Shown here: one piece after another, positions 1 to 6,269 of the stretch
How positions within the stretch are numbered: position 1 is the stretch's first letter
Layout of the letters: the number at the start of each line of letters is the position of its first letter
Assembly: GCA_002412705.1 (NCBI GenBank)
Contig: DHVO01000090.1
Coordinates: forward strand, 5,102-14,016
Origin: Bacteroidales bacterium UBA5206
GTDB lineage: Bacteria; Bacteroidota; Bacteroidia; Bacteroidales; Tenuifilaceae
Length of the DNA: 8,915 nucleotides
Direction: 5' to 3'
Position numbers and translations under genes: made by a program
The notes under the pieces: generated by a model
Told to the model about the DNA's origin: nothing
The model's input: the letters and a program-made list of their open reading frames with translations, nothing else
Databases searched by the model: none

Positions 1-605
1 TTAGCCTCGTCAATAAGGGTTTTAAGGTACATGTTGCGAACATTAAAGCCCCTTATCTCCATACTTTTGTAACCAAAAATGGTGCTATTGAAGGAGAAAG
101 CGCTGGAATAGCCACTAATTCTATCAACCTCATCAAGAATACCGTACACCCCTTTGCTCTTATAAATTCGCATTGCCCGTTCCTTTCCACCAACGCCAGT
201 ACGGTAAATTGCTTCCTCAAGAACCTCTTGCAACCAAGCGGAACCATCGGAATCGTAGGTGCGCTCCTTTGCCCCCTCAAAGTACTTACGGGTTAGATTT
301 CCCTGGCTATCGCTGGTAAACTCTAGCCTACGGCTATTCCCAAAGCTGGATTTCTCTATTACTAGATACCCATTGGGCGAAATGCTTTTGATATCCTTGT
401 CGTTATCGGTTACCAGAACCTTACCCTTGTAACGAATTTCGAACTTTGAGAACGACTCGTTAATTCTATACACATTCTCGCGCTTGCTCCAGTCCTGGGG
501 ATCTGGGAAGAACCAAAGGTCGGCACTGGCCATTGCGGTTGAGCTTAGAGTGGTTGCCACTAGCAGCCCCAAAACTCCTTTTCGTATTGATTTACGTGTT
601 AGCAT
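1..605 (-). CDS. Secreted protein of unknown function with C-terminal helical repeat region (partial, 3' end outside window)
   Basis: This gene runs off the left edge; 201 codons are visible. It starts at ATG 605 with a Sec-type signal peptide: basic residues 4-9, a hydrophobic stretch 11-20, and a likely cut near Ala-Met-Ala at 24-26. A beta-rich part follows at about 44-110, including the segment DIKSISPNGYLVIEK (71-85). From about 122 it becomes helical, with the pattern WLQEVLEEAIYRTGVGGKER (124-143), then an IYKSKGVYGILDEVDRI segment, then YLKTLIDE at the edge. I recall the same order, a 'SISPxG' beta segment then helices with R-x-G-x-G-x-x-x-R and G-V-x-x-x-L-x-E-I/V, from uncharacterised exported proteins and from periplasmic parts of some M56/BlaR1-like proteins. 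That likeness is from memory, and no catalytic motif is visible. It should act in the periplasm or cell envelope. It shares the strand of the exporter operon but lies over 600 bases downstream of it, so it is probably transcribed separately. Confidence 0.75.
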   Translation of the reverse strand, partial: MLTRKSIRKGVLGLLVATTLSSTAMASADLWFFPDPQDWSKRENVYRINESFSKFEIRYKGKVLVTDNDKDIKSISPNGYLVIEKSSFGNSRRLEFTSDSQGNLTRKYFEGAKERTYDSDGSAWLQEVLEEAIYRTGVGGKERAMRIYKSKGVYGILDEVDRISGYSSAFSFNSTIFGYKSMEIRGFNVRNMYLKTLIDEA

Positions 606-654
606 AACATTCTATTTTTAGCGTTGCACTTTGTTAATATCCATTTTCACGATA

Positions 655-682
655 CAAACATGGCGCATTGCAAACAAGAAAG
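655..682 (-). promoter_or_regulatory. Possible weak promoter of the secreted-protein gene
   Basis: On the minus strand CATGTTTG (662-655) matches seven of eight positions of the Bacteroidota -7 word TAnnTTTG. A TTTC at the usual 19-base distance upstream resembles the -33 TTTG. This would give a leader of about 45 bases before the ATG at 605. Both elements are imperfect, so this is tentative. Confidence 0.25.
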
Positions 683-702
683 AAAGCAGAATGTAATCAT
701 CA

Positions 703-733
703 GTTGTATATATGTAACGAATGGGTAAATTTG
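703..733 (+). promoter_or_regulatory. Bacteroidota-type promoter facing a gene-free region
   Basis: TAAATTTG at 726-733 is a perfect TAnnTTTG -7 element, and GTTG at 703-706 supplies a -33 TTG exactly 19 bases upstream, the usual spacing for the Bacteroidota primary sigma factor. Transcription would start near 738-741 and read rightwards. No plus-strand gene lies downstream: the exporter genes are on the other strand. This is the best-formed promoter in the window, which makes a non-coding transcript plausible. Confidence 0.45.
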
Positions 734-739
734 GGTAGC

Positions 740-875
740 AAACGGGAAACACCTATGTTTATTTGCCTTTGAAGGTTTCGAACCTCAACAAGAATAAGCA
801 ACGGCTAAGTTACGCTCAAATGTTAGGGGTGCAGAGCAATGCGAAAAGCATACCCTACACCCCCTAAATTTTATG
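740..875 (+). ncRNA. Candidate small non-coding RNA (unrecognised family)
   Basis: This is inferred from context and not from a recognised family. A good promoter ends at 733, no reading frame follows, and a hairpin at 823-867 followed by ATTTTAT could end the transcript, giving about 135 bases. A second small palindrome, AGGTTTCGAACCT (773-785), resembles a T-arm, but no acceptor, anticodon or D arm accompanies it, so it is not a tRNA. I looked for hallmarks of SRP RNA, RNase P RNA and tmRNA and found none. It might be a regulatory RNA, or the promoter may be accidental. Confidence 0.28.
823..867 (+). terminator. Hairpin, possible terminator
   Basis: TTAGGGGTG (823-831) pairs with CACCCCCTAA (858-867), leaving one bulged C. 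Inside, ATGC-GAAAA-GCAT (839-851) forms a second short stem. The strand then reads ATTTTAT, a modest T-rich tail in the plus direction. In the minus direction no T-run follows, so it is a better terminator for a rightward transcript than for the exporter operon. The large partly unpaired interior makes it less than a classic intrinsic terminator. Confidence 0.35.
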
Positions 876-961
876 CGTAGATACATACCAGTGCACTTGA
901 ACTTATCTACTAAATCATGTGTTGTTAACGAATTTGCAAAACCCAAACTCTACGCATAAAA
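869..961. repeat. 13-bp perfect inverted repeat with 67-base interior
   Basis: TTTTATGCGTAGA (869-881) is exactly reverse-complementary to TCTACGCATAAAA (949-961). The 93-base unit has no reading frame. It could be a long-armed RNA structure next to the candidate small RNA, or a tiny MITE-like element with terminal inverted repeats. Outside the arms only a short, imperfect likeness (CTAAA on the left, CTATT on the right) could count as a target duplication, which is too little to claim insertion. Confidence 0.6.
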
Positions 962-1027
962 CTATTTTATATGGAGAGGATTGGCCATTAGGCTGCATCC
1001 TTCATTTCAATGGAACACGAATAGATG

Positions 1028-1053
1028 GTGACGGGTGACTAGTTGCTAGTTAC
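1028..1053. repeat. Copy A of an interspersed GTGAC.GGT.ACT word
   Basis: The run beginning GTGACGGGTGACTAGTTGCT resembles GTGACAGGTTACTGGTTACT at 4692-4711, between tolC and hlyD; 16 of the first 20 positions agree. In both places a CTTCATCATC word begins about 50 bases further on (1078 and 4741). The run also repeats itself loosely (GGTGACTAGTTGCTAGTTAC). It is probably one member of a genome-wide family of short intergenic repeats. Confidence 0.45.
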
Positions 1054-1077
1054 GGCCACACCCAGTCTTATGTGCGT

Positions 1078-1101
1078 CTTCATCATCTCCCTCATCTTCA
1101 T
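1078..1101. repeat. Outlying 24-bp copy of the minisatellite word
   Basis: This 24-base stretch, beginning CTTCATCATCTCCC, is identical to 1197-1220 inside the 18-bp tandem array. The two copies lie 119 bases apart, separated by unrelated short repeats. The array word has therefore spread locally and not only by tandem slippage. Confidence 0.8.
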
Positions 1102-1157
1102 AGAACACAAATAACACAAACCCTACAAATGCTCACTAATTAGGAGGACCAATTCCA

Positions 1158-1177
1158 CTAACTTCCGCTAACTTCTA
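1158..1177. repeat. Two tandem copies of a 10-bp CTAACTTC word
   Basis: CTAACTTCCG is followed directly by CTAACTTCTA, two copies of a 10-base unit differing at the last two positions. A related word, TCTAACATCTA, lies between tolC and hlyD at about 4731-4741. Confidence 0.6.
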
Positions 1178-1187
1178 TTTCCCTCAT

Positions 1188-1259
1188 CTCCCTCATCTTC
1201 ATCATCTCCCTCATCTTCATCACCTTCCTCATCTTCATCACCTCCCTCTCCTCATCAGC
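1188..1259. repeat. 18-bp minisatellite, four units
   Basis: Four consecutive 18-base units: CTCCCTCATCTTCATCAT (1188-1205), CTCCCTCATCTTCATCAC (1206-1223), CTTCCTCATCTTCATCAC (1224-1241) and the diverged CTCCCTCTCCTCATCAGC (1242-1259). The strand is almost pure C/T/A. The last unit and the end of the third lie inside the 3' end of the downstream permease gene and supply its final codons and stop. Confidence 0.85.
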
Positions 1260-2461
1260 TCAATAACCCTTAGGTTCCTTGTGTAGGTGCGCTGAAGAAT
1301 TATCCAGTTGGCGAAAAAGAAAACTGCAGCCATAACCCAAAGCGACATAAGTTCCTTGCCTGCAGCAGAAAGAGGCGTGCCCATCACACACACTTTAATT
1401 ATACCCTTAATACCAGGAGTGCTTGGGAATAGCCGAGACAACGCTTCAAAGCCCCAAGGAAATGACTCCACAGGCCATGAGAAGCCGCTTAAAAACAGCA
1501 ATGGAACCGATGTAAAGAGTAGAGTAAGCATTGACTGCTCGCGGCTCTTGAAAAAGGTTGATAGTAGCATCCCCAGAAAAATGCACGATAGCAGAAAAGG
1601 TATAGTAAAAAGAAATACGTTTACCGTATTGCCCCAATGCGGAAAGTTGAACCAGCGCATTACAAGCACAAGCAAGTAAAACGACACGGGAATATAAATG
1701 GTTAAGTATGCCAATGAGCGGCCAAAAATCAACCTTACAGTACCTCCATTTAACCTAGATAATACTTTTAGGTACCCACGCAATCCCCTCTCACGCTCCG
1801 ATCCGCCTAGCATACCAATACCCATTAGCAAGCTCTGCTGTAGAATCAGAATAATAAGGCCAGGCATGGCATAGCTTCCGTAACCAGAGGTTTGGTTATA
1901 CAAAGGCTCACTCACAAAATCGACTGGTGCTGCAAGGTTTTCCGATTGATTTGGGTGTGCACCCTGCATTTGGAACCGCTCTACTTTAATCTCCTTGCCT
2001 AGTTCCTGTGTTGCCGATATTGTTCCCTGTAGCACCTGTTTGTAAATAAGCATATAGCTAGCATCGGCATAAAGGGCAACAACAGCCTGCGCTCCGGTGG
2101 CAATGTTCTTACCATAATCGGAAGGAATAACCACTACACCATGAATATCGCCAGTGTAAAACTGCTTGGTAGCCTCATCAAGGCTAAGCGGACTAGTCTT
2201 TACATGAATTTGCTCCGTTGCATCCAGCGCACGGGTTAGCTCACGTGAGCGCTGCGTATTACTCAAATCAACAACAGCAATGGCTGTTTCGCGAAGCACC
2301 TCGGGGTTATAGCTAATGCTATATAGCAATGGGTACACAAGCGTTGCCCCAAAAAAGAGGAGCATTACCCCCTTATCGGTAAATATACGCTTAAGCTCCA
2401 AGAACCATATTGAGCCCATTTCACAAAACCCAGAAACAATATATTGCTTAAAATTATTCAT
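1238..2461 (-). CDS. ABC-2-type export permease, second of two (YhhJ/YbhR-like)
   Basis: This is a 407-residue inner-membrane protein with the ABC-2 permease layout: one membrane helix near the N-terminus (about 31-51), a large periplasmic domain (52-196) opening with TAIAVVDLSN, then five helices at about 197-218, 244-268, 281-303, 309-329 and 370-390. The cytoplasmic segment GGSERERGLRGYLKVL (219-234) between helices 2 and 3 and the SGFSWPVESFPW motif after helix 5 are typical of the YhhJ/YbhR branch, which exports small molecules with HlyD and TolC partners. There is no Walker A or ABC signature. It starts 6 bases after the preceding permease stops, so the two are translated together and probably form a heterodimer. 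The last six residues (LMRRGR) and the stop codon lie in an 18-bp tandem repeat, so the original C-terminus may have been replaced. The substrate cannot be deduced. Confidence 0.9.
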   Translation of the reverse strand: MNNFKQYIVSGFCEMGSIWFLELKRIFTDKGVMLLFFGATLVYPLLYSISYNPEVLRETAIAVVDLSNTQRSRELTRALDATEQIHVKTSPLSLDEATKQFYTGDIHGVVVIPSDYGKNIATGAQAVVALYADASYMLIYKQVLQGTISATQELGKEIKVERFQMQGAHPNQSENLAAPVDFVSEPLYNQTSGYGSYAMPGLIILILQQSLLMGIGMLGGSERERGLRGYLKVLSRLNGGTVRLIFGRSLAYLTIYIPVSFYLLVLVMRWFNFPHWGNTVNVFLFTIPFLLSCIFLGMLLSTFFKSREQSMLTLLFTSVPLLFLSGFSWPVESFPWGFEALSRLFPSTPGIKGIIKVCVMGTPLSAAGKELMSLWVMAAVFFFANWIILQRTYTRNLRVIELMRRGR

Positions 2462-2467
2462 GGCAAA

Positions 2468-3649
2468 CTAGTTTTTACCCCACATCCGTGGTGTTCTACA
2501 AACCTTTTTCAACCTTGATATAAACAAGAAAGGCACGGCTAAAAAGAGGTTTAGGTATAGCAACGACATCATTGAGGTTGCCACAGGAGCTCCTTGCAAC
2601 GACTGCTCTATAAACACCTTTAGGTAATGGGTAAATGGGAACAGCTTAGATATAATGGTGATTGGAGCATACATAGCAATATGCGGGAAGGTTAATCCCG
2701 AGATAGTGAAGGCCAGCGCCGCATAAACCGACGAAACGCTTAAAGCCATTCGTAAGCTGGTAAATATTGTGGCAATGGCAATACCCATTGAAATGTAGGC
2801 CAAAACAAAGAGCACCGCATTGTAAAAAATCAGCGCTTTGCTACCATTAAATGGTGTTCCAAAGTATTTAAACAGTAAAACGTTTACAAGAAACATCAGC
2901 AAGGAGTATATTACTAGGTAGGGAACCATTTTTGCCGATAGCGCCCTTATTATACTCCCATGCGCTGTGCTTAACCACTCACCAGCCCTGTGGTACTTAA
3001 ACTCAGAACCAATGGCATACACTGTACCACCCAAAATAAACATCAGCAGCATAATTGGCAAAAAGGCTGTTGTTAGGTAGTAAAAGTAGTTTGTGTAGGG
3101 GTTAAATAGCACGTGTGTATCAACCCTAATAGGCATTACGGCCTGCATAGCAGCATTGGTATGCTGCCCCTTTTTTAGGCGGATATTTAAATCGACACCC
3201 GCCGAGAAGGTTGACACAGCCGTTGTAACATCCTTGTTTAGAATCCCCCCAACAATCAGGTAGGCATTGTTGTAGAAAAAGGCCACTTGTGGTCTAGTGC
3301 CCTTAAAGATATCGCGCTCAAAATGAGCAGGGATAACTAGCACACCATAAATATCTTTACGTTCAACAGCCTTGCGAGCCGATGTTAAATCGGCATAGCT
3401 CTGCACAACTTGTGCAGAAGCGGTTGCATCAACCATGCGCACCAGTTTACGCGATGTTGCGCTCTGGTTTAGATCAACCAAGCCAATGGGCAAATCGCGG
3501 GGAACACCCTGGCTAAATATCAGCGCCATAACGCCAATGGCTAGCAAAGGGAGTACAAGGGTTACCATTAAGTAGGTGGGCTTGCTAATCATAAGCCTAA
3601 GCTCGCGCTTAATTACAGCCCACCACCCTTTTGGTTTATAGCTACTCAT
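2468..3649 (-). CDS. ABC-2-type export permease, first of two (YbhS/YhhJ-like)
   Basis: This is a 393-residue paralogue of the permease that follows it. It has an N-terminal helix (about 26-46), a periplasmic domain (47-190) beginning DLPIGLVDLNQSATSRKLVR, which matches the partner's TAIAVVDLSNTQRSRELTR, and five further helices at about 191-214, 241-262, 274-297, 303-324 and 357-378. The motif after helix 5, SGLTFPHIAMYAPITIISKL, is the family's SGxxFP turn. I chose the ATG at 3649 (MSSYKPKGWW). The ATG at 3694 would add 15 residues and overlap the adaptor gene by 29 bases, whereas 3649 lies 16 bases past its stop and starts just before the amphipathic helix usual in this family. No ATPase motifs are present. 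With HlyD and TolC proteins upstream it should form the inner-membrane pore of an exporter. Confidence 0.9.
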   Translation of the reverse strand: MSSYKPKGWWAVIKRELRLMISKPTYLMVTLVLPLLAIGVMALIFSQGVPRDLPIGLVDLNQSATSRKLVRMVDATASAQVVQSYADLTSARKAVERKDIYGVLVIPAHFERDIFKGTRPQVAFFYNNAYLIVGGILNKDVTTAVSTFSAGVDLNIRLKKGQHTNAAMQAVMPIRVDTHVLFNPYTNYFYYLTTAFLPIMLLMFILGGTVYAIGSEFKYHRAGEWLSTAHGSIIRALSAKMVPYLVIYSLLMFLVNVLLFKYFGTPFNGSKALIFYNAVLFVLAYISMGIAIATIFTSLRMALSVSSVYAALAFTISGLTFPHIAMYAPITIISKLFPFTHYLKVFIEQSLQGAPVATSMMSLLYLNLFLAVPFLFISRLKKVCRTPRMWGKN

Positions 3650-3665
3650 TATTTTGCTGTTACTA

Positions 3666-4649
3666 CTATAGGTTATCCCAATCAACAATAACACTCATAC
3701 CTGGACGTAGGTTACCTACCACAGCCACAGGCTGAGCCCTAACCTCAAAGGTTTTTAAATCGAAAGCACCACTAGCCTTGGTTGCGCGCCATGTAGCAAA
3801 ATCGGCTTCGGCCTTAATAAAGTTCACCCTTAGGCTAATGGTTTGACCATTAAGAGCAGGCACCATTGCGCTGAACTCAGAACCCATGGTAAACTTTGAT
3901 AGCATATCCTCACGAATGTGGAATGTTACCCAGCAATCGGTTAAATCGATAATATGAACCACAGGAAAGCCTGGTGTTACTAGCTCACCTTGCTCCGCAT
4001 TAATTTGCGATATCTCCCCGTTAATTGGCGAAGCCAAAAGGGTTTCGCCTAGGTACGACTGCACCTCGTTAATGGCACCCTTTGCCTGATTTACCAATGC
4101 GCGAGCAGCAGCCTTATCCTCAACGCGGGTTGCGCTAAGCGCCATCTCATAGTTTGCCTTTGCAGCCTCCTCGTTCATTTTTGATACGCGTAGCTGTGTC
4201 TCGGCCTCATCGCGTTTTTGTGCGGGTATTACGCCTTCGTTAAAAAGGTTTTGCACGCGCTCAAAGGTTTTTTGTGCAAGTTCCGATGCAGCAACAGCCT
4301 TTTGGTACACGCTGTGTGCGGCAGCAATCTGCTCGTCGCGAGCACCCTTTTCGGCCTTGCTGTTTTGTGCATTGGCTGCATCGCCCAATGCCCTAACTTG
4401 CTGCATTTTGGCATCAATCTCTGGGCTGCTAAGCTCAATTAGCATATCACCTACCTTTACTTGATCGCCAAGCTTTACGTGTTTCTGGATAATACGACCA
4501 GCAATCTTAGTTGCCACTTTTACCTCGGTGGCCTCTACCTGACCCTGAATTACTATTGGTGCTGGTTTAAATGCAAACCATCCTATTACTGAAAGGAGCG
4601 CGACAAAAACAACAATTACCACTCCTATTATTACGCTACTGTTTTTCAT
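3666..4649 (-). CDS. HlyD-family periplasmic adaptor (YbhG/EmrA-like)
   Basis: A 327-residue membrane-fusion protein linking the inner-membrane permeases to the outer-membrane channel. A single N-terminal helix (about 5-27) anchors it. The first half of the lipoyl/barrel-sandwich domain is at 31-75 (IQGQVEATEVKVATKIAGRI, then the glycine turn KLGDQVKVGDML). A long alpha-helical hairpin rich in Ala, Lys, Glu and Gln fills about 78-200, with its tip around NEGVIPAQKRDEAE. The second lipoyl half follows at 203-235 (LASPINGEISQINAEQGELV), then a beta-barrel domain to the end (LRPGMSVIVDW near the C-terminus). The length is usual for the YbhG type that works with ABC-2 permeases. The gene is 117 bases from tolC and 16 bases before the first permease. 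The large upstream gap holds repeat words and a possible regulator half-site, so it may have extra control. Confidence 0.93.
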   Translation of the reverse strand: MKNSSVIIGVVIVVFVALLSVIGWFAFKPAPIVIQGQVEATEVKVATKIAGRIIQKHVKLGDQVKVGDMLIELSSPEIDAKMQQVRALGDAANAQNSKAEKGARDEQIAAAHSVYQKAVAASELAQKTFERVQNLFNEGVIPAQKRDEAETQLRVSKMNEEAAKANYEMALSATRVEDKAAARALVNQAKGAINEVQSYLGETLLASPINGEISQINAEQGELVTPGFPVVHIIDLTDCWVTFHIREDMLSKFTMGSEFSAMVPALNGQTISLRVNFIKAEADFATWRATKASGAFDLKTFEVRAQPVAVVGNLRPGMSVIVDWDNL

Positions 4650-4663
4650 TGCTTTATGCTGTG

Positions 4664-4674
4664 TTTTTTAGTGT
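4664..4674. promoter_or_regulatory. Possible third regulator half-site upstream of hlyD
   Basis: TTTTTTAGTGT here is identical to 6886-6896 in the palindromic box upstream of tetR. The other arm is absent (GTGT in place of ACACT), so this is a half-site at best. Its place 15 bases upstream of the adaptor start is suggestive, but an 11-base word with six T's can occur by chance. Confidence 0.25.
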
Positions 4675-4691
4675 CTTGTGTTAAAAAGCTA

Positions 4692-4750
4692 GTGACAGGT
4701 TACTGGTTACTTGATGATGCATTTGGCGTTCTAACATCTACTTCATCATC
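4692..4750. repeat. Copy B of the intergenic repeat mosaic, between tolC and hlyD
   Basis: The gap carries GTGACAGGTTACTGGTTACT (4692-4711), a TCTAACATCTA word (about 4731-4741) and CTTCATCATC (4741-4750). Related words occur in the region 1028-1260. The distance from GTGAC to CTTCATCATC is 49 bases here and 50 there. The middle parts do not align well, so this is either an old duplicated element or independent growth of the same word families. Confidence 0.45.
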
Positions 4751-4766
4751 CGTTAACCTCACATTA

Positions 4767-6224
4767 TTACTCTGCTCCTATTTGTTGGCTTGCTCCAGCC
4801 AGTTCCATTAGCGCTGCCAGTGCAACATTGTACTCATAAACCGATTTTAGCTGCTCAACCCTAACCTTTGACAGGTTCATATTGGCATCAACAACATCGG
4901 TTGATGTGGCAAAGCCCTCGCTAAATCCTTTTTCGCGAATGCGTAGGTACTCAAGAGCAAACTTTAAGCTAACCTCGCCACTTTGGTACTGCTCAACAGC
5001 CTGCTCCATTTGCTGGTAAACCTTTGTTATACCAGTGGTAATATCCAGAGCGATTTTCTCCTCGGCAGTTTCAACCTGTTTACGCTGAATTTTAGCTGCC
5101 TGAATCTTATTGTGCTTAGCTAGTCCATCAAAAATGTTCATCTTTAAACCAACGCCTACGTACCAATCGGGAGTAAGATCCGACATGTTGTAGCGATAAA
5201 TATCGTAAGAACCCATAACAGCAATATCGGGCAAATAGGCCGAGCGCTCCTTGGTAATAGCCTGATTTGCCATAAGCTTTTTCTGCTCCAGCTGACCAAA
5301 AACTGGGTTGTTCTGGCGCGCCATCTCAATGTAGCTTTCCAAAGGCATAACAGTCTTTACTATGCTCATTGATGAGGTTGGAAGCACTGGACTTGTAACG
5401 TTTAGCGTGCTTTTGAGCGCAGTTTGCATTAGCTCCACATCCTTAACCGCCTTCTTATACTCCTTATCTGCTTGGGCATAGGCAACCTCAGCATGTAGGC
5501 GCTCTGCCTCCGATATCATCCCATTAGCCTCCATTTTGCGGGCGTTTTCAAGATGTTTGTGCATTCCCTCAAGAACCGTTTTGCGCACCTTAGCAACTTC
5601 CATAAATAGCTGCAAACCATAGTAACGCTGTACTAACGTGGTAATTTCGGAGTTGGTAACCATTCGTGCCCTTTCCGACATCTCGTTGGCGCTGGCCTTT
5701 GCCGCCTTATTTGCCGCCATAATCTTACCACCAGTAAATATTGGCCACTTTAAATCGGCCGATACCTTGCCCAGCTTATCCTCAAGTAAAACTTTTTCCC
5801 ATTCGGCATTGGATACTGCCGCTAGTCCTTGTTGTGCGCCCAAAAGCAGCTGCTGATACTGTGGTGTTGCAGTAATGGCGGGATTTAACGCTCCTATTAG
5901 CTGGGTTTGCCCTGCCGATAGCTGGTACAACCCCTCAAGGGCATCGCCAACTGGCGAAAGGTCTAAGGTTACTGGTTTACTGGTAATACCAAAAGTTGCG
6001 CTAACGCCAACCTGTGGCAGGTACAATCCATGGGCTGCCTGCAGCTCATACTCCTTTTGTTGGTAGGCTTCATTAGCCGCCTTAACCGCTGGGTTCTGAC
6101 TAACCAGCAGATCAATACTCTGCTGTAGGTTTAGCTTTAGCGTATCGGTTGGCTGCTGAGCGTAAAGCTGAGAAGGAATAATTCCAACAGCCATTAACCA
6201 ACCGCACATTGCTAGTTTTCTCAT
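4767..6224 (-). CDS. TolC-family outer-membrane efflux channel
   Basis: A 485-residue outer-membrane efflux protein. The signal peptide covers 1-22, with a likely cut after LYA and before QQPTD. Two repeats of the family fold follow. The first opens with LKLNLQQSIDLLVSQNPAVKAANEAY and includes LPQVGVSATFG, a strand of the outer-membrane barrel. The second opens with MPLESYIEMARQNNPVFGQLEQKK and includes YLPDIAVMGSYDIYR and WYVGVGLKMNIFDGLAK. Long Ala/Glu/Lys-rich helices between them build the periplasmic tunnel. The last helix (FATSTDVVDANMNLSKVRVEQLKSVYEYNVALAAL, shown here only as a region near 438-475) carries the family's ending. Three channels would form a trimer docking with the HlyD hairpins. 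It lies 45 bases downstream of the regulator and precedes the adaptor, the usual Bacteroidota order. The ATG at 6224 is well placed for the signal peptide. Confidence 0.93.
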   Translation of the reverse strand: MRKLAMCGWLMAVGIIPSQLYAQQPTDTLKLNLQQSIDLLVSQNPAVKAANEAYQQKEYELQAAHGLYLPQVGVSATFGITSKPVTLDLSPVGDALEGLYQLSAGQTQLIGALNPAITATPQYQQLLLGAQQGLAAVSNAEWEKVLLEDKLGKVSADLKWPIFTGGKIMAANKAAKASANEMSERARMVTNSEITTLVQRYYGLQLFMEVAKVRKTVLEGMHKHLENARKMEANGMISEAERLHAEVAYAQADKEYKKAVKDVELMQTALKSTLNVTSPVLPTSSMSIVKTVMPLESYIEMARQNNPVFGQLEQKKLMANQAITKERSAYLPDIAVMGSYDIYRYNMSDLTPDWYVGVGLKMNIFDGLAKHNKIQAAKIQRKQVETAEEKIALDITTGITKVYQQMEQAVEQYQSGEVSLKFALEYLRIREKGFSEGFATSTDVVDANMNLSKVRVEQLKSVYEYNVALAALMELAGASQQIGAE

Positions 6225-6269
6225 TTCTAATGCTTATTAATCTTATACTATGTTATACTTTACCTTTTG
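6225..6269 (-). other. AT-rich spacer between regulator and channel gene
   Basis: A 45-base spacer with no TAnnTTTG word and no terminator, but with a loose direct repeat (TTATACTATG then TTATACTTTA on the plus strand). It supports a transcript running from tetR into tolC. Confidence 0.4.

Larger units (their letters stand above)
606..1237. other. Gene-free region rich in short repeats
   Basis: About 630 bases without a convincing coding frame on either strand. Reading from the left it holds a possible weak promoter for the gene ending at 605 (minus strand), a well-formed plus-strand promoter, a GC-rich hairpin, a 13-bp inverted repeat, then short repeated words (GTGAC.GGT.ACT, GAACACRAATA, CTAACTTC, CTCATCTTCATC) that merge into an 18-bp tandem array running into the next gene. 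The low-complexity part, about 1010-1260, differs clearly in composition from the coding DNA around it and looks like accumulated slippage and duplication products. Each element is listed separately. Confidence 0.7.

Noticed and set aside
773..785. T-arm-like palindrome AGGTTTCGAACCT as part of a tRNA
   Set aside because: No acceptor stem, anticodon arm or D arm can be placed around it on either strand.
823..867. Integron attC-like site at the hairpin
   Set aside because: The required RYYYAAC and GTTRRRY core sites are not present in the right places, and no integrase or cassette is nearby.
1188..1259. CRISPR array
   Set aside because: The units are directly adjacent with no unique spacers, and no cas gene is in the window.
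1308..1679. A 123-codon plus-strand frame inside the second permease gene
   Set aside because: It lies antisense to a clear membrane protein gene, and its translation shows no family pattern, signal or promoter.
3650..3694. Longer start for the first permease at ATG 3694
   Set aside because: It overlaps the hlyD gene by 29 bases; the ATG at 3649 gives the usual N-terminus for the family.
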